Assembly (NCBI GenBank): GCA_016787725.1 | Contig: JAEUTZ010000005.1 | Span: forward strand, 198,317 to 262,316 | Direction: 5' to 3' | Length of the DNA stretch: 64,000 nt | Source: Cyclobacteriaceae bacterium | GTDB taxonomy: Bacteria > Bacteroidota > Bacteroidia > Cytophagales > Cyclobacteriaceae | Part shown: positions 1 to 9,800 of the stretch, piece by piece | How positions within the stretch are numbered: position 1 is the first letter of the stretch | Layout: each line of letters opens with the position of its first letter | The notes under the pieces: generated by a model | What the model saw: only the letters and a program-made list of their open reading frames with translations | What the model was told of the DNA's origin: nothing | The model's database searches: none | Made by a program: the position numbers and the translations under genes

Positions 1-1
1 G

Positions 2-328
2 ACCGGTTCTACGGGCTACTCGCTCAGTTGCGGGGGACCGCTGGTATATCCAAAATCTGAAAGTTTTATCATAACAGCCGTTAGCCCCCACAATTTGGGT
101 ACCCGACCCATCGTTATCTCAGATAAATCTGAAATTACCTTTGAAATTGAGGGTCGTAGCAAGAAATACCTCATATCCCTGGATTCCCGCTTTGAAACCA
201 TTGACGATTCCGTCAAGCTGAAAATCAAGAAAGAGCGATTCGGTGTGCGGTTAATCCAGCTACCCGGGCAGCACTATTTTAATACTCTCCGGCAAAAGCT
301 TAACTGGGGTCTTGACATTCGGAACTAA
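2..328 (+). CDS. nadK: NAD kinase, C-terminal part (cut by window edge)
   Basis: This is the last 108 codons of an open frame that enters from the left edge. It begins with TGSTGYSLSCGGPLVYP, the glycine-rich motif of ATP-NAD kinases, followed by SPHNLGTRPIVISD, which fits the conserved block after it. NAD kinase phosphorylates NAD to NADP in the cytosol. The sequence ends with NWGLDIRN, a tail I recall from Bacteroidota NAD kinases. The next gene on the same strand encodes a DUF6089 protein, and this neighbourhood is usual for the phylum. The N-terminal half, with the GGDG motif, lies outside the window and cannot be checked. Confidence 0.9.
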   Translation, partial: TGSTGYSLSCGGPLVYPKSESFIITAVSPHNLGTRPIVISDKSEITFEIEGRSKKYLISLDSRFETIDDSVKLKIKKERFGVRLIQLPGQHYFNTLRQKLNWGLDIRN

Positions 329-379
329 TAGGAACATTCTCCGGTAATTTTTAAGTTTGTAGTTCTCAACCGTGTTTTG

Positions 380-1453
380 ATGAGAAAGTTATTGACCGGA
401 GTTATTTGCTTTTTTATTCTGTTCAGCTCCACAGAAATTTCTTTTGCCCAATTTAATCGCAATTCGATTAAGAAAAAAAACAAACGAATCGCCAGCTATC
501 GTGGGAAAAAGTCGGGGTTTGGAAAGAATAAGATCTACAATGCAGTGGGCCTTTCGTTGGGTGCCCTCAATTATTATGGCGATATCGCACCAACCCCTTC
601 TACGTTTAGTTCCGACATTTCTTTTACACGCCCCGCAGTGGCGCTCTCCTTCGCCCATCGGTTTGGTCCTCGGTATACACTGGTAGGTCAGTTTATGTAC
701 GGCACCCTGAAAGGTTCTGATGTAGAAACTGCCAGTCAGGGAGACCAAGACAACGGTGTGTATCGTTATCAGAGAAATTTGACGTTCCGAAACCAGATTA
801 AAGAACTTTCTGTAATGGCCTATTTCGACCTATTTGAAAATGATGCCACCTACATCAGCCGCGTTAAATGGACTCCTTATGCCTTTATTGGTGTGGCCGG
901 TTTCACAAACAATCCACAGGCTCAGGCTCCGGCTGCAGGTTTAAACGGTGAGGCTTTGGGTGTTGCCGCAGGCGAGTGGATTGACTTACGCCCGCTTGGC
1001 ACCGAGGGACAATTCTCAACACTCGATCCGACCGATGCAAATGTTGGTATTGATGCCTACAGCAAACTTCAAATCGGCATTCCCTTTGGGGTTGGTGCTC
1101 GATTTAGAATTAATGAAGTAATGGACTTATGGGCGGATTGGGGTTTCCGGTATACGTTTACCGATTATCTTGACGATGTAAGTCAGAACTATGTAGACCT
1201 GGGCGTGTTTGGCACCAACAATTTAGCCCGAGCCATGTCGTACCGCAGCAATGAATTACCTGCCAGTGAACTGCCTCCACTACAAAGCTATGTAGCCCGT
1301 AATGGCCAAACGTATTCAACCATTCCCGGATATGGGCGGGAGCATCCTGATAATGTGCGCGGATCAAAAGGTGATCGGGACATCTATATGGTAACTACTG
1401 TCAGGCTCACCTATATTTTGGGGGCTACCTTCCACAAAGCTAAATTCAGATAA
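380..1453 (+). CDS. DUF6089 family outer-membrane beta-barrel protein
   Basis: This 357-residue protein has an N-terminal signal peptide (about residues 1-24, ending SFAQ). Alternating aromatic and polar stretches (NAVGLSLGALNYYGDIAP, WTPYAFIGVAGF) are typical of a small outer-membrane barrel. It matches the DUF6089 family as I remember it. The family sits between nadK and uppS in many Bacteroidota; its exact function is unknown and a cell-envelope role is inferred from position. I prefer the ATG at 380 over the in-frame TTG one codon earlier. A second, shorter DUF6089-like gene follows after 6 nt, so the two are probably cotranscribed. Confidence 0.8.
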   Translation: MRKLLTGVICFFILFSSTEISFAQFNRNSIKKKNKRIASYRGKKSGFGKNKIYNAVGLSLGALNYYGDIAPTPSTFSSDISFTRPAVALSFAHRFGPRYTLVGQFMYGTLKGSDVETASQGDQDNGVYRYQRNLTFRNQIKELSVMAYFDLFENDATYISRVKWTPYAFIGVAGFTNNPQAQAPAAGLNGEALGVAAGEWIDLRPLGTEGQFSTLDPTDANVGIDAYSKLQIGIPFGVGARFRINEVMDLWADWGFRYTFTDYLDDVSQNYVDLGVFGTNNLARAMSYRSNELPASELPPLQSYVARNGQTYSTIPGYGREHPDNVRGSKGDRDIYMVTTVRLTYILGATFHKAKFR

Positions 1454-1459
1454 GTCGCC

Positions 1460-2161
1460 ATGCTGCCCCGCCTCCGCCAACTTCTCATTCTGGCAAGTTG
1501 CTGCTTTTCTGGTGGGGCCCCTGCACAACAGATGATCGCCAATCGTTCTGAAGTGGGGTTTGGACTGGGTACTTTTAATTATACCGGAGACCTGGTGCGC
1601 ACGTATAACTTTGCTTTCTCAAAACCAGCGGGCACTGCGTTTTACCGGTCCAACATCAGTAAGGTAATCAGCGTTCGAACCTCTATTACGGCAGGCAAGC
1701 TGGGCGCCAGCGATACCCGGCCCATTGATGCCTTTGCCACCGCGCGGGCCGCTTCCTTTGATTTGTTCTTACTCGAAACAGGAATAAGTTTTGAATATCA
1801 TTTCCTGAATTGGAGAGACGATAAACGCAGGTTGCGATTTACACCCTACTTATTTGCCGGCACGGCTTTGTTTGGCATCTCCGGGGTTCAACAAAAAAAT
1901 GCTCAGTACAGCAACGTTCAAATTGCCATTCCTTTTGGGGGTGGAATGAAATATGTAATCAATCCCAAATATTACATCGCCTTTGAAGTGGGCATCCGGA
2001 AAACCTTTTTCGACTACCTGGATAATATTTCCGATGGCGATCCACAATACAAGAATTATCAGTACGGAAATTCCTTCGATTACGACAACTACTTTTTCAC
2101 CGGAATAACCCTGACGTACACATTCTACGATATCCCCTGCCCCAGCAGCCCATATCGGTAG
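1460..2161 (+). CDS. DUF6089-like outer-membrane protein, second copy
   Basis: This protein of 233 residues starts with a signal peptide ending GGAPAQQ. Like its upstream neighbour it has a FNYTGDLV segment near the N-terminus, a YLFAGTALFGI strand, an IAIPFGGGMKY segment (IGIPFGVGARF upstream) and a TFFDYLDNISD segment (TFTDYLDDVSQ upstream). The two are therefore diverged paralogues. The copy here lacks the long central insertion of the first one. It is probably a small beta-barrel in the outer membrane. The function is unknown. The coding sequence is followed by about 125 nt that carry the promoter of uppS. Confidence 0.75.
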   Translation: MLPRLRQLLILASCCFSGGAPAQQMIANRSEVGFGLGTFNYTGDLVRTYNFAFSKPAGTAFYRSNISKVISVRTSITAGKLGASDTRPIDAFATARAASFDLFLLETGISFEYHFLNWRDDKRRLRFTPYLFAGTALFGISGVQQKNAQYSNVQIAIPFGGGMKYVINPKYYIAFEVGIRKTFFDYLDNISDGDPQYKNYQYGNSFDYDNYFFTGITLTYTFYDIPCPSSPYR

Positions 2162-2248
2162 ATTATTACCCCTCCATTCAACTTTACTTTAAGCTCGTTC
2201 ATCCTATCTTTTTAAGGGGCAAACCGGAATGTACCTTCATTAAATAAA

Positions 2249-2280
2249 TTGATGGAGAAGTAAAAAAAAGGCTAATTTTG
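2249..2280 (+). promoter_or_regulatory. Promoter of uppS-bamA-ompH operon
   Basis: TTG at 2249-2251, a 21-nt spacer and TAATTTTG at 2273-2280 match the Bacteroidota consensus exactly. The -7 box ends only 7 nt before the GTG start of uppS, so the transcript would have almost no leader. Confidence 0.65.
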
Positions 2281-2287
2281 CGCCCTT

Positions 2288-3031
2288 GTGGCCTCATTTA
2301 AGGAAAATATTGACTTCAATAATTTGCCGCGACACATAGCCGTTATCATGGACGGCAATGGTCGATGGGCCAAAAAGAAAGGTGCAGCCCGGATTTTCGG
2401 TCATCGCAATGCCATTCAGGCAGTGAAGGATACTACCGAAGGCTGTGGTGAACTAGGCGTGAAATTTTTGACGCTCTATGCCTTCAGCACTGAAAACTGG
2501 GGGCGCCCCAAAGAGGAAGTAGACGGACTTATGGAGTTACTGGTAAACACCATTCAAAAAGAAATAAACACCCTGCATGAAAACCATGTACGGCTGCGCA
2601 CCATTGGTGATGTTGGCCACCTGCCTAAAGAATGCCAGAATAATTTGAAAGAAGCCATTGACGCTACAAAAAATAATGATGGCTTAACGCTGCAGTTGGC
2701 GCTAAGCTATAGTGGCCGCTGGGAAATTGTTGAGGCTGCCCGAAAACTCGCTGAAGAAGCCCGAAACGGGTTAATTAAACCCGAAGAAATTGATGAACAT
2801 TATTTTTCAGAGCATTTGACCACCGCAGGAATCCCTGACCCGGAATTATTGATCCGGACCAGTGGAGAACTTCGCATCAGCAACTTTCTGCTGTGGCAAA
2901 TTGCCTATACAGAAATTTATATTACGCCTACCTTGTGGCCCGATTTTCGGAAAGAAGATCTGTACGAAGCGATTTGTGCTTATCAAAAACGGGAGCGAAG
3001 ATTTGGCAAGGTGTTGAACCCCACAGCGTGA
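2288..3031 (+). CDS. uppS: Isoprenyl transferase (undecaprenyl diphosphate synthase)
   Basis: The 247-residue protein is a cis-prenyltransferase that condenses farnesyl diphosphate with isopentenyl diphosphate to make the C55 lipid carrier for peptidoglycan and other envelope polymers. The N-terminal motif IAVIMDGNGRWAKKKG carries the catalytic aspartate at residue 22. LYAFSTENWGRP and the C-terminal LLIRTSGELRISNFLLWQ are also family signatures. Length is normal. The start is GTG at 2288, 7 nt after a consensus -7 box, which suggests a leaderless or nearly leaderless message. bamA starts 8 nt after the stop, so uppS, bamA and the two ompH genes probably form one operon for envelope building. 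Confidence 0.95.
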   Translation: MASFKENIDFNNLPRHIAVIMDGNGRWAKKKGAARIFGHRNAIQAVKDTTEGCGELGVKFLTLYAFSTENWGRPKEEVDGLMELLVNTIQKEINTLHENHVRLRTIGDVGHLPKECQNNLKEAIDATKNNDGLTLQLALSYSGRWEIVEAARKLAEEARNGLIKPEEIDEHYFSEHLTTAGIPDPELLIRTSGELRISNFLLWQIAYTEIYITPTLWPDFRKEDLYEAICAYQKRERRFGKVLNPTA

Positions 3032-3039
3032 GATTTTAC

Positions 3040-5754
3040 ATGAAGCGGATTTTATTTTTAATCATTGTTGTGATCGGGGGAGCATCACTCCCAACGCAGG
3101 CTCAATTCCGGAGCAACCGGGGGCAAACACAAGCGCAAGAACAAACCACCCTAAATTACAATTCCCCACAGGAATACATCATCGCTGGCATTGAAGTTAC
3201 CGGGCTGAATGTACTCGACAAGAATGCCATGATCTCCCTTACGGGATTAAAAATCGGAGATAAAGTAAAAATACCAGGCGATGGAATTTCCGGGGCCATC
3301 CGAAAACTTTGGAAACATGGCCTGATTGGAGATGCCGCCATTTCCGTTGAAAAAATTGAGGGCAACAATGTCTACTTGAACATCCGGTTGGCAGAACGCC
3401 CCCGGCTGAATGATTATTACTTTGTTGGTATCAGCAAGTCGCGCCAATCATCCCTGAAGGAAGATCTGAAGTTGATTAAAGGAAAAATTGTGAACGATGC
3501 TACCATTCGCAACGCAGAACTTTCTGTAAAAAAACATTTTGTCAAAAAGGGCTTTTTAAATACGACTGTAAAGGTGGTGCCGGAGGCAGATACACTGAAC
3601 CGGGGTGGCGTTCGGTTGCGGATCGATGTGGATTTGAAATCCAAAGTGAAGATCAATGCTATTGAGATTGAAGGCAACGAAGCTGTCTCAGACGGAAAAC
3701 TGAAAGGCCGACTTAAAAAAACACATGAACATCCCCGCATTTCCATTCATCGCGTGCTGCTTAGCGAACTGTTAGCATTCCGACCGCGAAAAATTATCCC
3801 CGCCCTCGATTCCAGTCGCCACGTTAGCTGGCAGGACGTGAAAGAATTCGTCAATCGAAACATGAAGCTGAATGTTTTTGCCGGTTCAAAGTTCATCCGA
3901 TCTGAATTTGAAGAAGACAAAATCAAGATGATTGATTACTACAATTCATTGGGCTATCGGGATGCGGAGGTAATCACAGATACGGTAATTAATTATGATA
4001 AATCAAACATCGACCTCAAAATAAAAGTGTATGAAGGTCGGAAGTATTATTTCCGCAACATAACGTGGGTGGGCAACTATGTTTACAGTGCCAACATTCT
4101 CAACAAAGTGCTCGACATTAACAAAGGTGACGTATACAACAAGGAACTAATCGATAAAAAAACCACCTTTAATCCTAAAGGTGCTGATATCAGCGGCCTG
4201 TACATGGACGATGGCTACCTGTTTTTCCGGGTTGACCCGGTGGAAGTAGCGGTATCCGGTGATTCGATCGATGTGGAGATGCGCATCTTTGAAGGCGATC
4301 AGGCAACTATCGATGAGGTGACCTTCAGTGGCAACGAACGCACCAGCGATCACGTGATCCGAAGGGAATTAAGTACCATCCCTGGTCAAAAATTCAGACG
4401 GTCGGATTTAATTCGCACGCAACAAATGCTTTCGCAGATGGGCTACTTTAACCCGCAAAAGATTGATCAGGACATCCGGCCTAACATGGCGGACGGTACC
4501 GTGGATATTGAATGGAAAGTGGAAGAACAATCGAACGACCAGATTGAATTATCCGGAGGTTGGGGTGGATTCTATGGATTTGTTGGAACCGTGGGATTGT
4601 CATTTAATAACTTCTCCATTCGCAACGTACCGCATTTCGATAAATGGAAACCTTTACCGGTTGGCGATGGTCAACGATTGTCCCTGCGAGCACAGGCCAA
4701 CGGCCGCTCCTTCCAAAGCTATAGTTTGTCTTTCACCGAGCCGTGGCTGGGTGGCCGCAGGCCCAACTCCTTCACGGTAAGTTTGAATCATTCTATCTCC
4801 CGGTTCCAAGATGCGAACTTCCAGTTTACCGACAACCGCTCGCTGAAACAAACCGGGGTTACGCTTGGGTTTGGACGTAGGCTGGAATGGCCCGATAACT
4901 ATTTCTCATTGACACATTCGCTTTCTTATCTGATTTACCGCTACCAAAATTATTTCAATACCTCTTCGGCCGTTTTACCAGCCGTTGGAACTACGAATGA
5001 AATCATTCTCAACTCAACCTTATCCCGCAACAGCATTGATAGCCCCATGTATCCAACTTCGGGCTCAACCATTTCATTGTCCCTCAGCTTAACGCCACCC
5101 TATTCTGTCTGGCGCGATCCTTCCTACTATGATGACCTCAATCAACGGTATGAGTGGACCGAACTTTACAAGTGGATGCTAGACGCTAAGTTCTACATCA
5201 AACTGATTGGCAGTCAGAAACCGGATGGACGCAGCCTGGTGCTGGAAACAAAAGCGCATTTTGGATACATTGGCGCATACAGTGATGAATTGGGCGTTGG
5301 TCCGTTTCAACGTTTCTTGATGGGAGGCGATGGGCTAGCCGGTGGTTTCAACTCTTTCGTGCTCGGCCAGGATATAATCGGGTTGCGGGGCTATGAAAAC
5401 AACCAGGTAACACCGCCCAATTATGCCGGACGCAGGCCTGGAACCACCACCAATGAAATTGAAGGTGGTATTGTCTATAATAAATTTGGTCTCGAACTCA
5501 GATATCCTGTAATTACTGGTCAGGCCGCCACCATATACGGGTTTGTGTTTACCGAAGCGGGTAACAACTGGAACAATTACCAGGACTTTAATCCGTTTAA
5601 CCTGTACAAAGCTGCAGGGGTTGGTACCCGGATCTTCATGCCCGCCTTCGGACTCATTGGCCTCAACTGGGCGTATGGATTCGATCGGTTGCCAGGGGCA
5701 CCGGCCATCAGCGGCTCGCAATTCCACTTTACCATCGGACAGCAACTTCGCTAA
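3040..5754 (+). CDS. bamA: Outer-membrane protein assembly factor BamA
   Basis: This 904-residue protein inserts beta-barrel proteins into the outer membrane. A signal peptide ends near SLPTQAQF. About 450 residues of POTRA repeats follow, each with the typical pattern around a GN turn (IEIEGNEAVSDGKLKGRL, VTFSGNERTSDHVIRREL). The C-terminal half is the Omp85 barrel, with FLMGGDGLAG and VLGQDIIGLRGYENN resembling the loop-6 region. The frame is open far upstream inside uppS, but I chose the ATG at 3040, 8 nt after the uppS stop, because the signal peptide starts there. The protein ends in QQLR instead of the more usual terminal aromatic residue. The two Skp-like chaperones directly downstream serve the same pathway. 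Confidence 0.93.
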   Translation: MKRILFLIIVVIGGASLPTQAQFRSNRGQTQAQEQTTLNYNSPQEYIIAGIEVTGLNVLDKNAMISLTGLKIGDKVKIPGDGISGAIRKLWKHGLIGDAAISVEKIEGNNVYLNIRLAERPRLNDYYFVGISKSRQSSLKEDLKLIKGKIVNDATIRNAELSVKKHFVKKGFLNTTVKVVPEADTLNRGGVRLRIDVDLKSKVKINAIEIEGNEAVSDGKLKGRLKKTHEHPRISIHRVLLSELLAFRPRKIIPALDSSRHVSWQDVKEFVNRNMKLNVFAGSKFIRSEFEEDKIKMIDYYNSLGYRDAEVITDTVINYDKSNIDLKIKVYEGRKYYFRNITWVGNYVYSANILNKVLDINKGDVYNKELIDKKTTFNPKGADISGLYMDDGYLFFRVDPVEVAVSGDSIDVEMRIFEGDQATIDEVTFSGNERTSDHVIRRELSTIPGQKFRRSDLIRTQQMLSQMGYFNPQKIDQDIRPNMADGTVDIEWKVEEQSNDQIELSGGWGGFYGFVGTVGLSFNNFSIRNVPHFDKWKPLPVGDGQRLSLRAQANGRSFQSYSLSFTEPWLGGRRPNSFTVSLNHSISRFQDANFQFTDNRSLKQTGVTLGFGRRLEWPDNYFSLTHSLSYLIYRYQNYFNTSSAVLPAVGTTNEIILNSTLSRNSIDSPMYPTSGSTISLSLSLTPPYSVWRDPSYYDDLNQRYEWTELYKWMLDAKFYIKLIGSQKPDGRSLVLETKAHFGYIGAYSDELGVGPFQRFLMGGDGLAGGFNSFVLGQDIIGLRGYENNQVTPPNYAGRRPGTTTNEIEGGIVYNKFGLELRYPVITGQAATIYGFVFTEAGNNWNNYQDFNPFNLYKAAGVGTRIFMPAFGLIGLNWAYGFDRLPGAPAISGSQFHFTIGQQLR

Positions 5755-5759
5755 CAAAA

Positions 5760-6293
5760 ATGCGCTATTTTCTAGCCATATCGGTGTTTCTCCTTTTCGG
5801 CCTGAATTTTGTCTCAGCACAGAAGTTCGGATACTTTGACTCTGAATTTGTGTTGAGTAAAATGCCCGAATACAGCAAAGCCCAGGGCGAAATAGAACAG
5901 CTTTCGGCAACGTGGCAAAAGGAGATAGAAGACATGCAGGCTAAATTGGATGAAATGTATCGCGTGTACCAGGCCGAGCAGGTATTGTTAACAGAACAGA
6001 TGAAACAGGAGCGCCAGGACGAGATAAAAAAGAAGGAAACCGAGTTGAAAGACTATCAGAAAAAGGTTTTTGGCTTTGGCGGCTTGTTCTTTTTGAAAAA
6101 ACAGGAATTGATTAAACCTTTGCAGGATAAAGTTTTTGATGCCGTAGAAAAGGTATGCAAGGCAAACCGGTTGGCAATCCTGTTTGATAAATCCGGTGAG
6201 TTGGTGATGGTATACACCGATCCGCGACACGATTATACCGATTTCGTTTTGGAAGAATTAGGGTTAGGAGACCCCAACGATAAAGTCAAATAA
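5760..6293 (+). CDS. OmpH/Skp family periplasmic chaperone, copy 1
   Basis: This 177-residue protein has a signal peptide (about residues 1-20, ending VSAQ) followed by KFGYFDSEFVLSKMPEYSKA, the opening strand typical of Skp/OmpH. A long charged coiled-coil region (about residues 35-110) corresponds to the tentacles of the Skp trimer. The C-terminal part (RLAILFDKSGELVMV) completes the trimer core. The role is holding unfolded outer-membrane proteins in the periplasm on their way to BamA, whose gene ends 5 nt upstream. A paralogue follows 13 nt downstream. Confidence 0.88.
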   Translation: MRYFLAISVFLLFGLNFVSAQKFGYFDSEFVLSKMPEYSKAQGEIEQLSATWQKEIEDMQAKLDEMYRVYQAEQVLLTEQMKQERQDEIKKKETELKDYQKKVFGFGGLFFLKKQELIKPLQDKVFDAVEKVCKANRLAILFDKSGELVMVYTDPRHDYTDFVLEELGLGDPNDKVK

Positions 6294-6306
6294 ATTAAAC
6301 CATACA

Positions 6307-6849
6307 ATGAGAACACTTTTTTTATTTCTGTTCTGTGCCGTTGCAGTAAGCACACAAGCCCAGGAAACTCAAAAAATCGGATATGCCGATTGGCAATATA
6401 TTTTCACGCAAATGCCTGAAATGAAGCAAATAGAAGCCGAGCTGAAAACCCATGGTACCCAACTGGAGAACCAGTTAAAGGCCAAGTCGCAGGAGTTTGA
6501 AGCCAAGCTGAAGGCCTACCAGTCCATGCCGGCTACCACGCCCGATGCCATTAAAGCGGATAAGGAACGCGAGCTACAGGTGCTTCAGGAAAGTGCCCAG
6601 AAGTTTCAGCAGGATGCTCAAACATCCCTGGCCAACAAGCAAAATGCCTTGATGGATCCCGTATTCAAAAAAGTAGGCAAAGCCATTGAGGATGTGGCGA
6701 AAGAAAACGGCTACTCGTTCATCATCAACCCGCAATCGATGAATTCCGGTGAAGATATTCTACTCTACTCCGATGAGAAGTATAACATTTCGGATCTGGT
6801 ATTGAAGAAGCTGGGTATTACCCCTAAACCAGTAGCTGAAAACAAATAA
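6307..6849 (+). CDS. OmpH/Skp family periplasmic chaperone, copy 2
   Basis: A second Skp-like chaperone of 180 residues. The signal peptide ends at STQAQ, then KIGYADWQYIFTQMPEMKQI opens the core domain. The middle (about residues 38-110) is a charged helical hairpin rich in K, E and Q. The C-terminal NGYSFIINPQ and a DLVLKKLGI tail match the paralogue upstream (DFVLEELGL). Paired ompH genes after bamA are common in Bacteroidota and may differ in client range. It is the last gene of the envelope operon; a strong terminator begins 22 nt after the stop. Confidence 0.88.
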   Translation: MRTLFLFLFCAVAVSTQAQETQKIGYADWQYIFTQMPEMKQIEAELKTHGTQLENQLKAKSQEFEAKLKAYQSMPATTPDAIKADKERELQVLQESAQKFQQDAQTSLANKQNALMDPVFKKVGKAIEDVAKENGYSFIINPQSMNSGEDILLYSDEKYNISDLVLKKLGITPKPVAENK

Positions 6850-6871
6850 GCTGCAAACAGATTTCACACTT

Positions 6872-6898
6872 AAAACCCTGGTCATTCCGGGGTTTTTT
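6872..6898 (+). terminator. Intrinsic terminator of the bamA-ompH operon
   Basis: AACCCTGG (6874-6881) pairs with CCGGGGTT (6887-6894), including one G-U pair, around a 5-nt loop. A T-run (6893-6898) follows. The stop codon of the convergent gene (complement of 6882-6884) lies in the loop, so the hairpin overlaps the last codons of that gene. A shorter T-run exists on the opposite strand, so it may act in both directions. Confidence 0.85.
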
Positions 6899-9800
6899 GT
6901 TGGCCATACCCACCGCCACCTGGGGTCCTTATTTCTATTCTATCGCCCGGCTGAACCTGTATGTTATCCATGCCCCCGAGCGGAACCACTTTGCCTTGTA
7001 CGGTTATCAACTGCTGCTGGCCCGTCTTTCCAGCCATCCCTCTTGCCAATCCATACGGAGCTTCAACCCGGTGTTGGGTAAGTACATTTACTTCCATCGC
7101 CTCTTTAAAGAGTACCTCCCGGATAACTCCGTCACCGCCTTTCCACTTCCCGGCTCCCCCGGAATTTTTCCGGATTTCAAAGCGCACTAACTGCACCGGG
7201 TATCTCAACTCCAGGATTTCGGGATCGGTAATGCGGGTATTGGTCATGTGTGAATGAACGGCATCCGCTCCATGGAATCCGGGTCCTGCGCCCGTACCGC
7301 CACAAATCGTTTCGTAGAAGCCGAACCGGTTGTTACCAAATAAAAAATTGTTCATCGTCCCTTGGCTGCAGGCGACTAATTCCAGTGCCTTTAACAACGT
7401 ATCTGTTAGCCGCTGACTTACTTCGGTGTTGCCGCCCACGACAGCCGGCAATCGGTGCTTACTAAAATCCGGATTAAGAAGTCCCTGAGGCAGCACCAAT
7501 TTGACAGGCTCCATTAGTCCTTCATTCATGGCGATGGGTCTATTCACCCACAACCGTAAAACATATAAGACCACGCTTTGAACGATCGCCCGGGTGGCAT
7601 TTAAATTTCCCACATGTTCAGCCGATGAGCCCGTGAAATCAATAACAAGATTGCCGCCTGACTTGACGTGAATGGATACTTTCAATTGCGACCCATCATC
7701 CAATCGCTCAAGTGCGCGATATGTTTTGGATTGCAGCGGTTTTATTTTGGTTCGAAGCAGGCTGGCAGCATACGCGCGTAGGGCTTTCATGTAAAAAGTT
7801 ACCCTGATTGCCGTATGCAGTTGACATAATTTTCGCAGTGCCCGTTCTCCCAAATTCACAGCAGCCAATGCCCCATTCAGATCGGCCAGGTTTTCCTCGG
7901 GTAAACGCGTTGGGTAGGTACCACGCATAAGAATACTCTTGACCTTATCCCATTGAACTTTTCCGCGTTTTACTAAGTAGGTTGGCTCGATGATAACGCC
8001 TTCTTCATCAAGAAATCGGGCATCAGCAGGCATCGATCCCGGCTTCAGACCTCCAATTTCTGCATGATGAGCCCGAGTCGCTATAAAACCAATCCGCTTC
8101 CTTTTGAAATAGACCGGTTTGATTAACGTTACATCCGGTAAATGCGATCCGCCAAAAGCGGGATGGTTTGTAATCACCACATCGCCCACCTTCATTGGCA
8201 GCACCTTTACTACTTCGCGTACACAAACCCCCATGCTGCCAAGATGTACCGGAATGTGCGGAGCATTTACGACCAGGTATCCCTGCGCATCCATCAGGGC
8301 ACAGGAAAAGTCAAGTCGTTCTTTTACGTTCACAGAAAATGAAGTTCGCTGCAACAACGCGCCCATTTCCTGAGCTACCGCAGTAAACCGATTACTATAC
8401 AATTCTAACGCAGCTTCGGTAACGGGCTTGCTCAAAGTTGATTTTATCCTCTTCCTTTGCTGCAGGGTTCCATGGTTGTATTGGTCTAAAGAGAACGCCC
8501 AACCCGCATTGATCAGGGTTGTTGAATTTTTACTAACGAGTAACGCAGGTCCTGAAATGACTGCCCCCGGCCGCAGCGACTCCCAGGAAAACAACCCGGC
8601 TCTCTTCCAGCCGTTGAAAAATATCTTGATCAATCGGGAAGGCCTCGGCTTATGCTTATTATTAATCTTGTTCTTCTTCGTGGCTATTGAACCTGACACG
8701 GCAAGAATGACTCGTATTGATTCAATTTCTATCGCCCGGTTTTCAAGCCAGTGGCCATAAATGACTTTATACTTTCTTTTAAACTCAGAGAGTACCTGCT
8801 TCGTACTTTTATAGTTGATCTCAATGGTACTTTCCTGACCTTTGAAACGTACGAAAACGAGGCACCGATCTAACTTCACCTCTATGGGATTAAATCCATC
8901 GGCTACCAGTTTGGCAAGGCCCCGTTCATGCAAGGTTTTAAAATTCGATTTCAAAAATGAATTAGCCTGTGACAGGTTTTGCAGAATCAGTTGCTCTTCA
9001 AAATGTTCAATCCGGGCATGACCAATGCCATAAGCGCTTAGTAAACCGGCATCATAGGGAATCAAAATGGTACGCATCCCCAGCAACTCGGCCAGAGCAC
9101 ACGCGTGCTGCCCACCGGCACCCCCAAAACTTAACAAGGTGTACGCACCCGGATCATGGCCTTCCTGAACCGAAACTTTGCGAATAGCCTCGGCCATTTT
9201 TTCGTTGGCGATCTGAATGAATGATTCGAGGAGTTCGCTCCGAGGTGGGACCTTCCCGGATTTCTTTTTTAATTTTTCTACGACCTGATCCAATGCACGC
9301 TCCGATTGATCGGGATACAGCGGTATTGAAAACAACTCTGCATTGGTACGACCTAGTAGCAAATTAACATCGGTGATCGTGAGTGGCCCACCGCTGCCAT
9401 AACAGGCTGGCCCGGGTGAAGCTCCCGCACTGTGCGGTCCCACAATCAATTTGTATCCATCAAAGTCGCAGATGGATCCCCCGCCTGCAGCAATCGTTTC
9501 AATGGCCAACGAAGGTGAAAGAATACGTGCTGCTCCCACTTTTGACTCGTACCGATAGGCAAAATGGTTATTGAATAAAGACACATCGGTGCTGGTCCCT
9601 CCCATGTCGAACGTAATAATCTTGCGATATCCAGAAAGCCTGGCGGCCGTAGCAGCCCCCACAACTCCGCCTGCCGGACCACTCAGGAGGCTATCTTTTG
9701 GATAAAATTTCTGAGCGTTAACCAAGCCGCCAGCACTGGTCATAATCTTCATTTTTGCCTGCGAAAGCTTCTGCTGAATACCCTTGAGGTAATGATGGAT

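Noticed and set aside
5335..5910. 191-codon minus-strand frame over the end of bamA and ompH
   Set aside because: Runs antisense to two well-supported genes, has no signature of its own, and the composition is that of a shadow frame.
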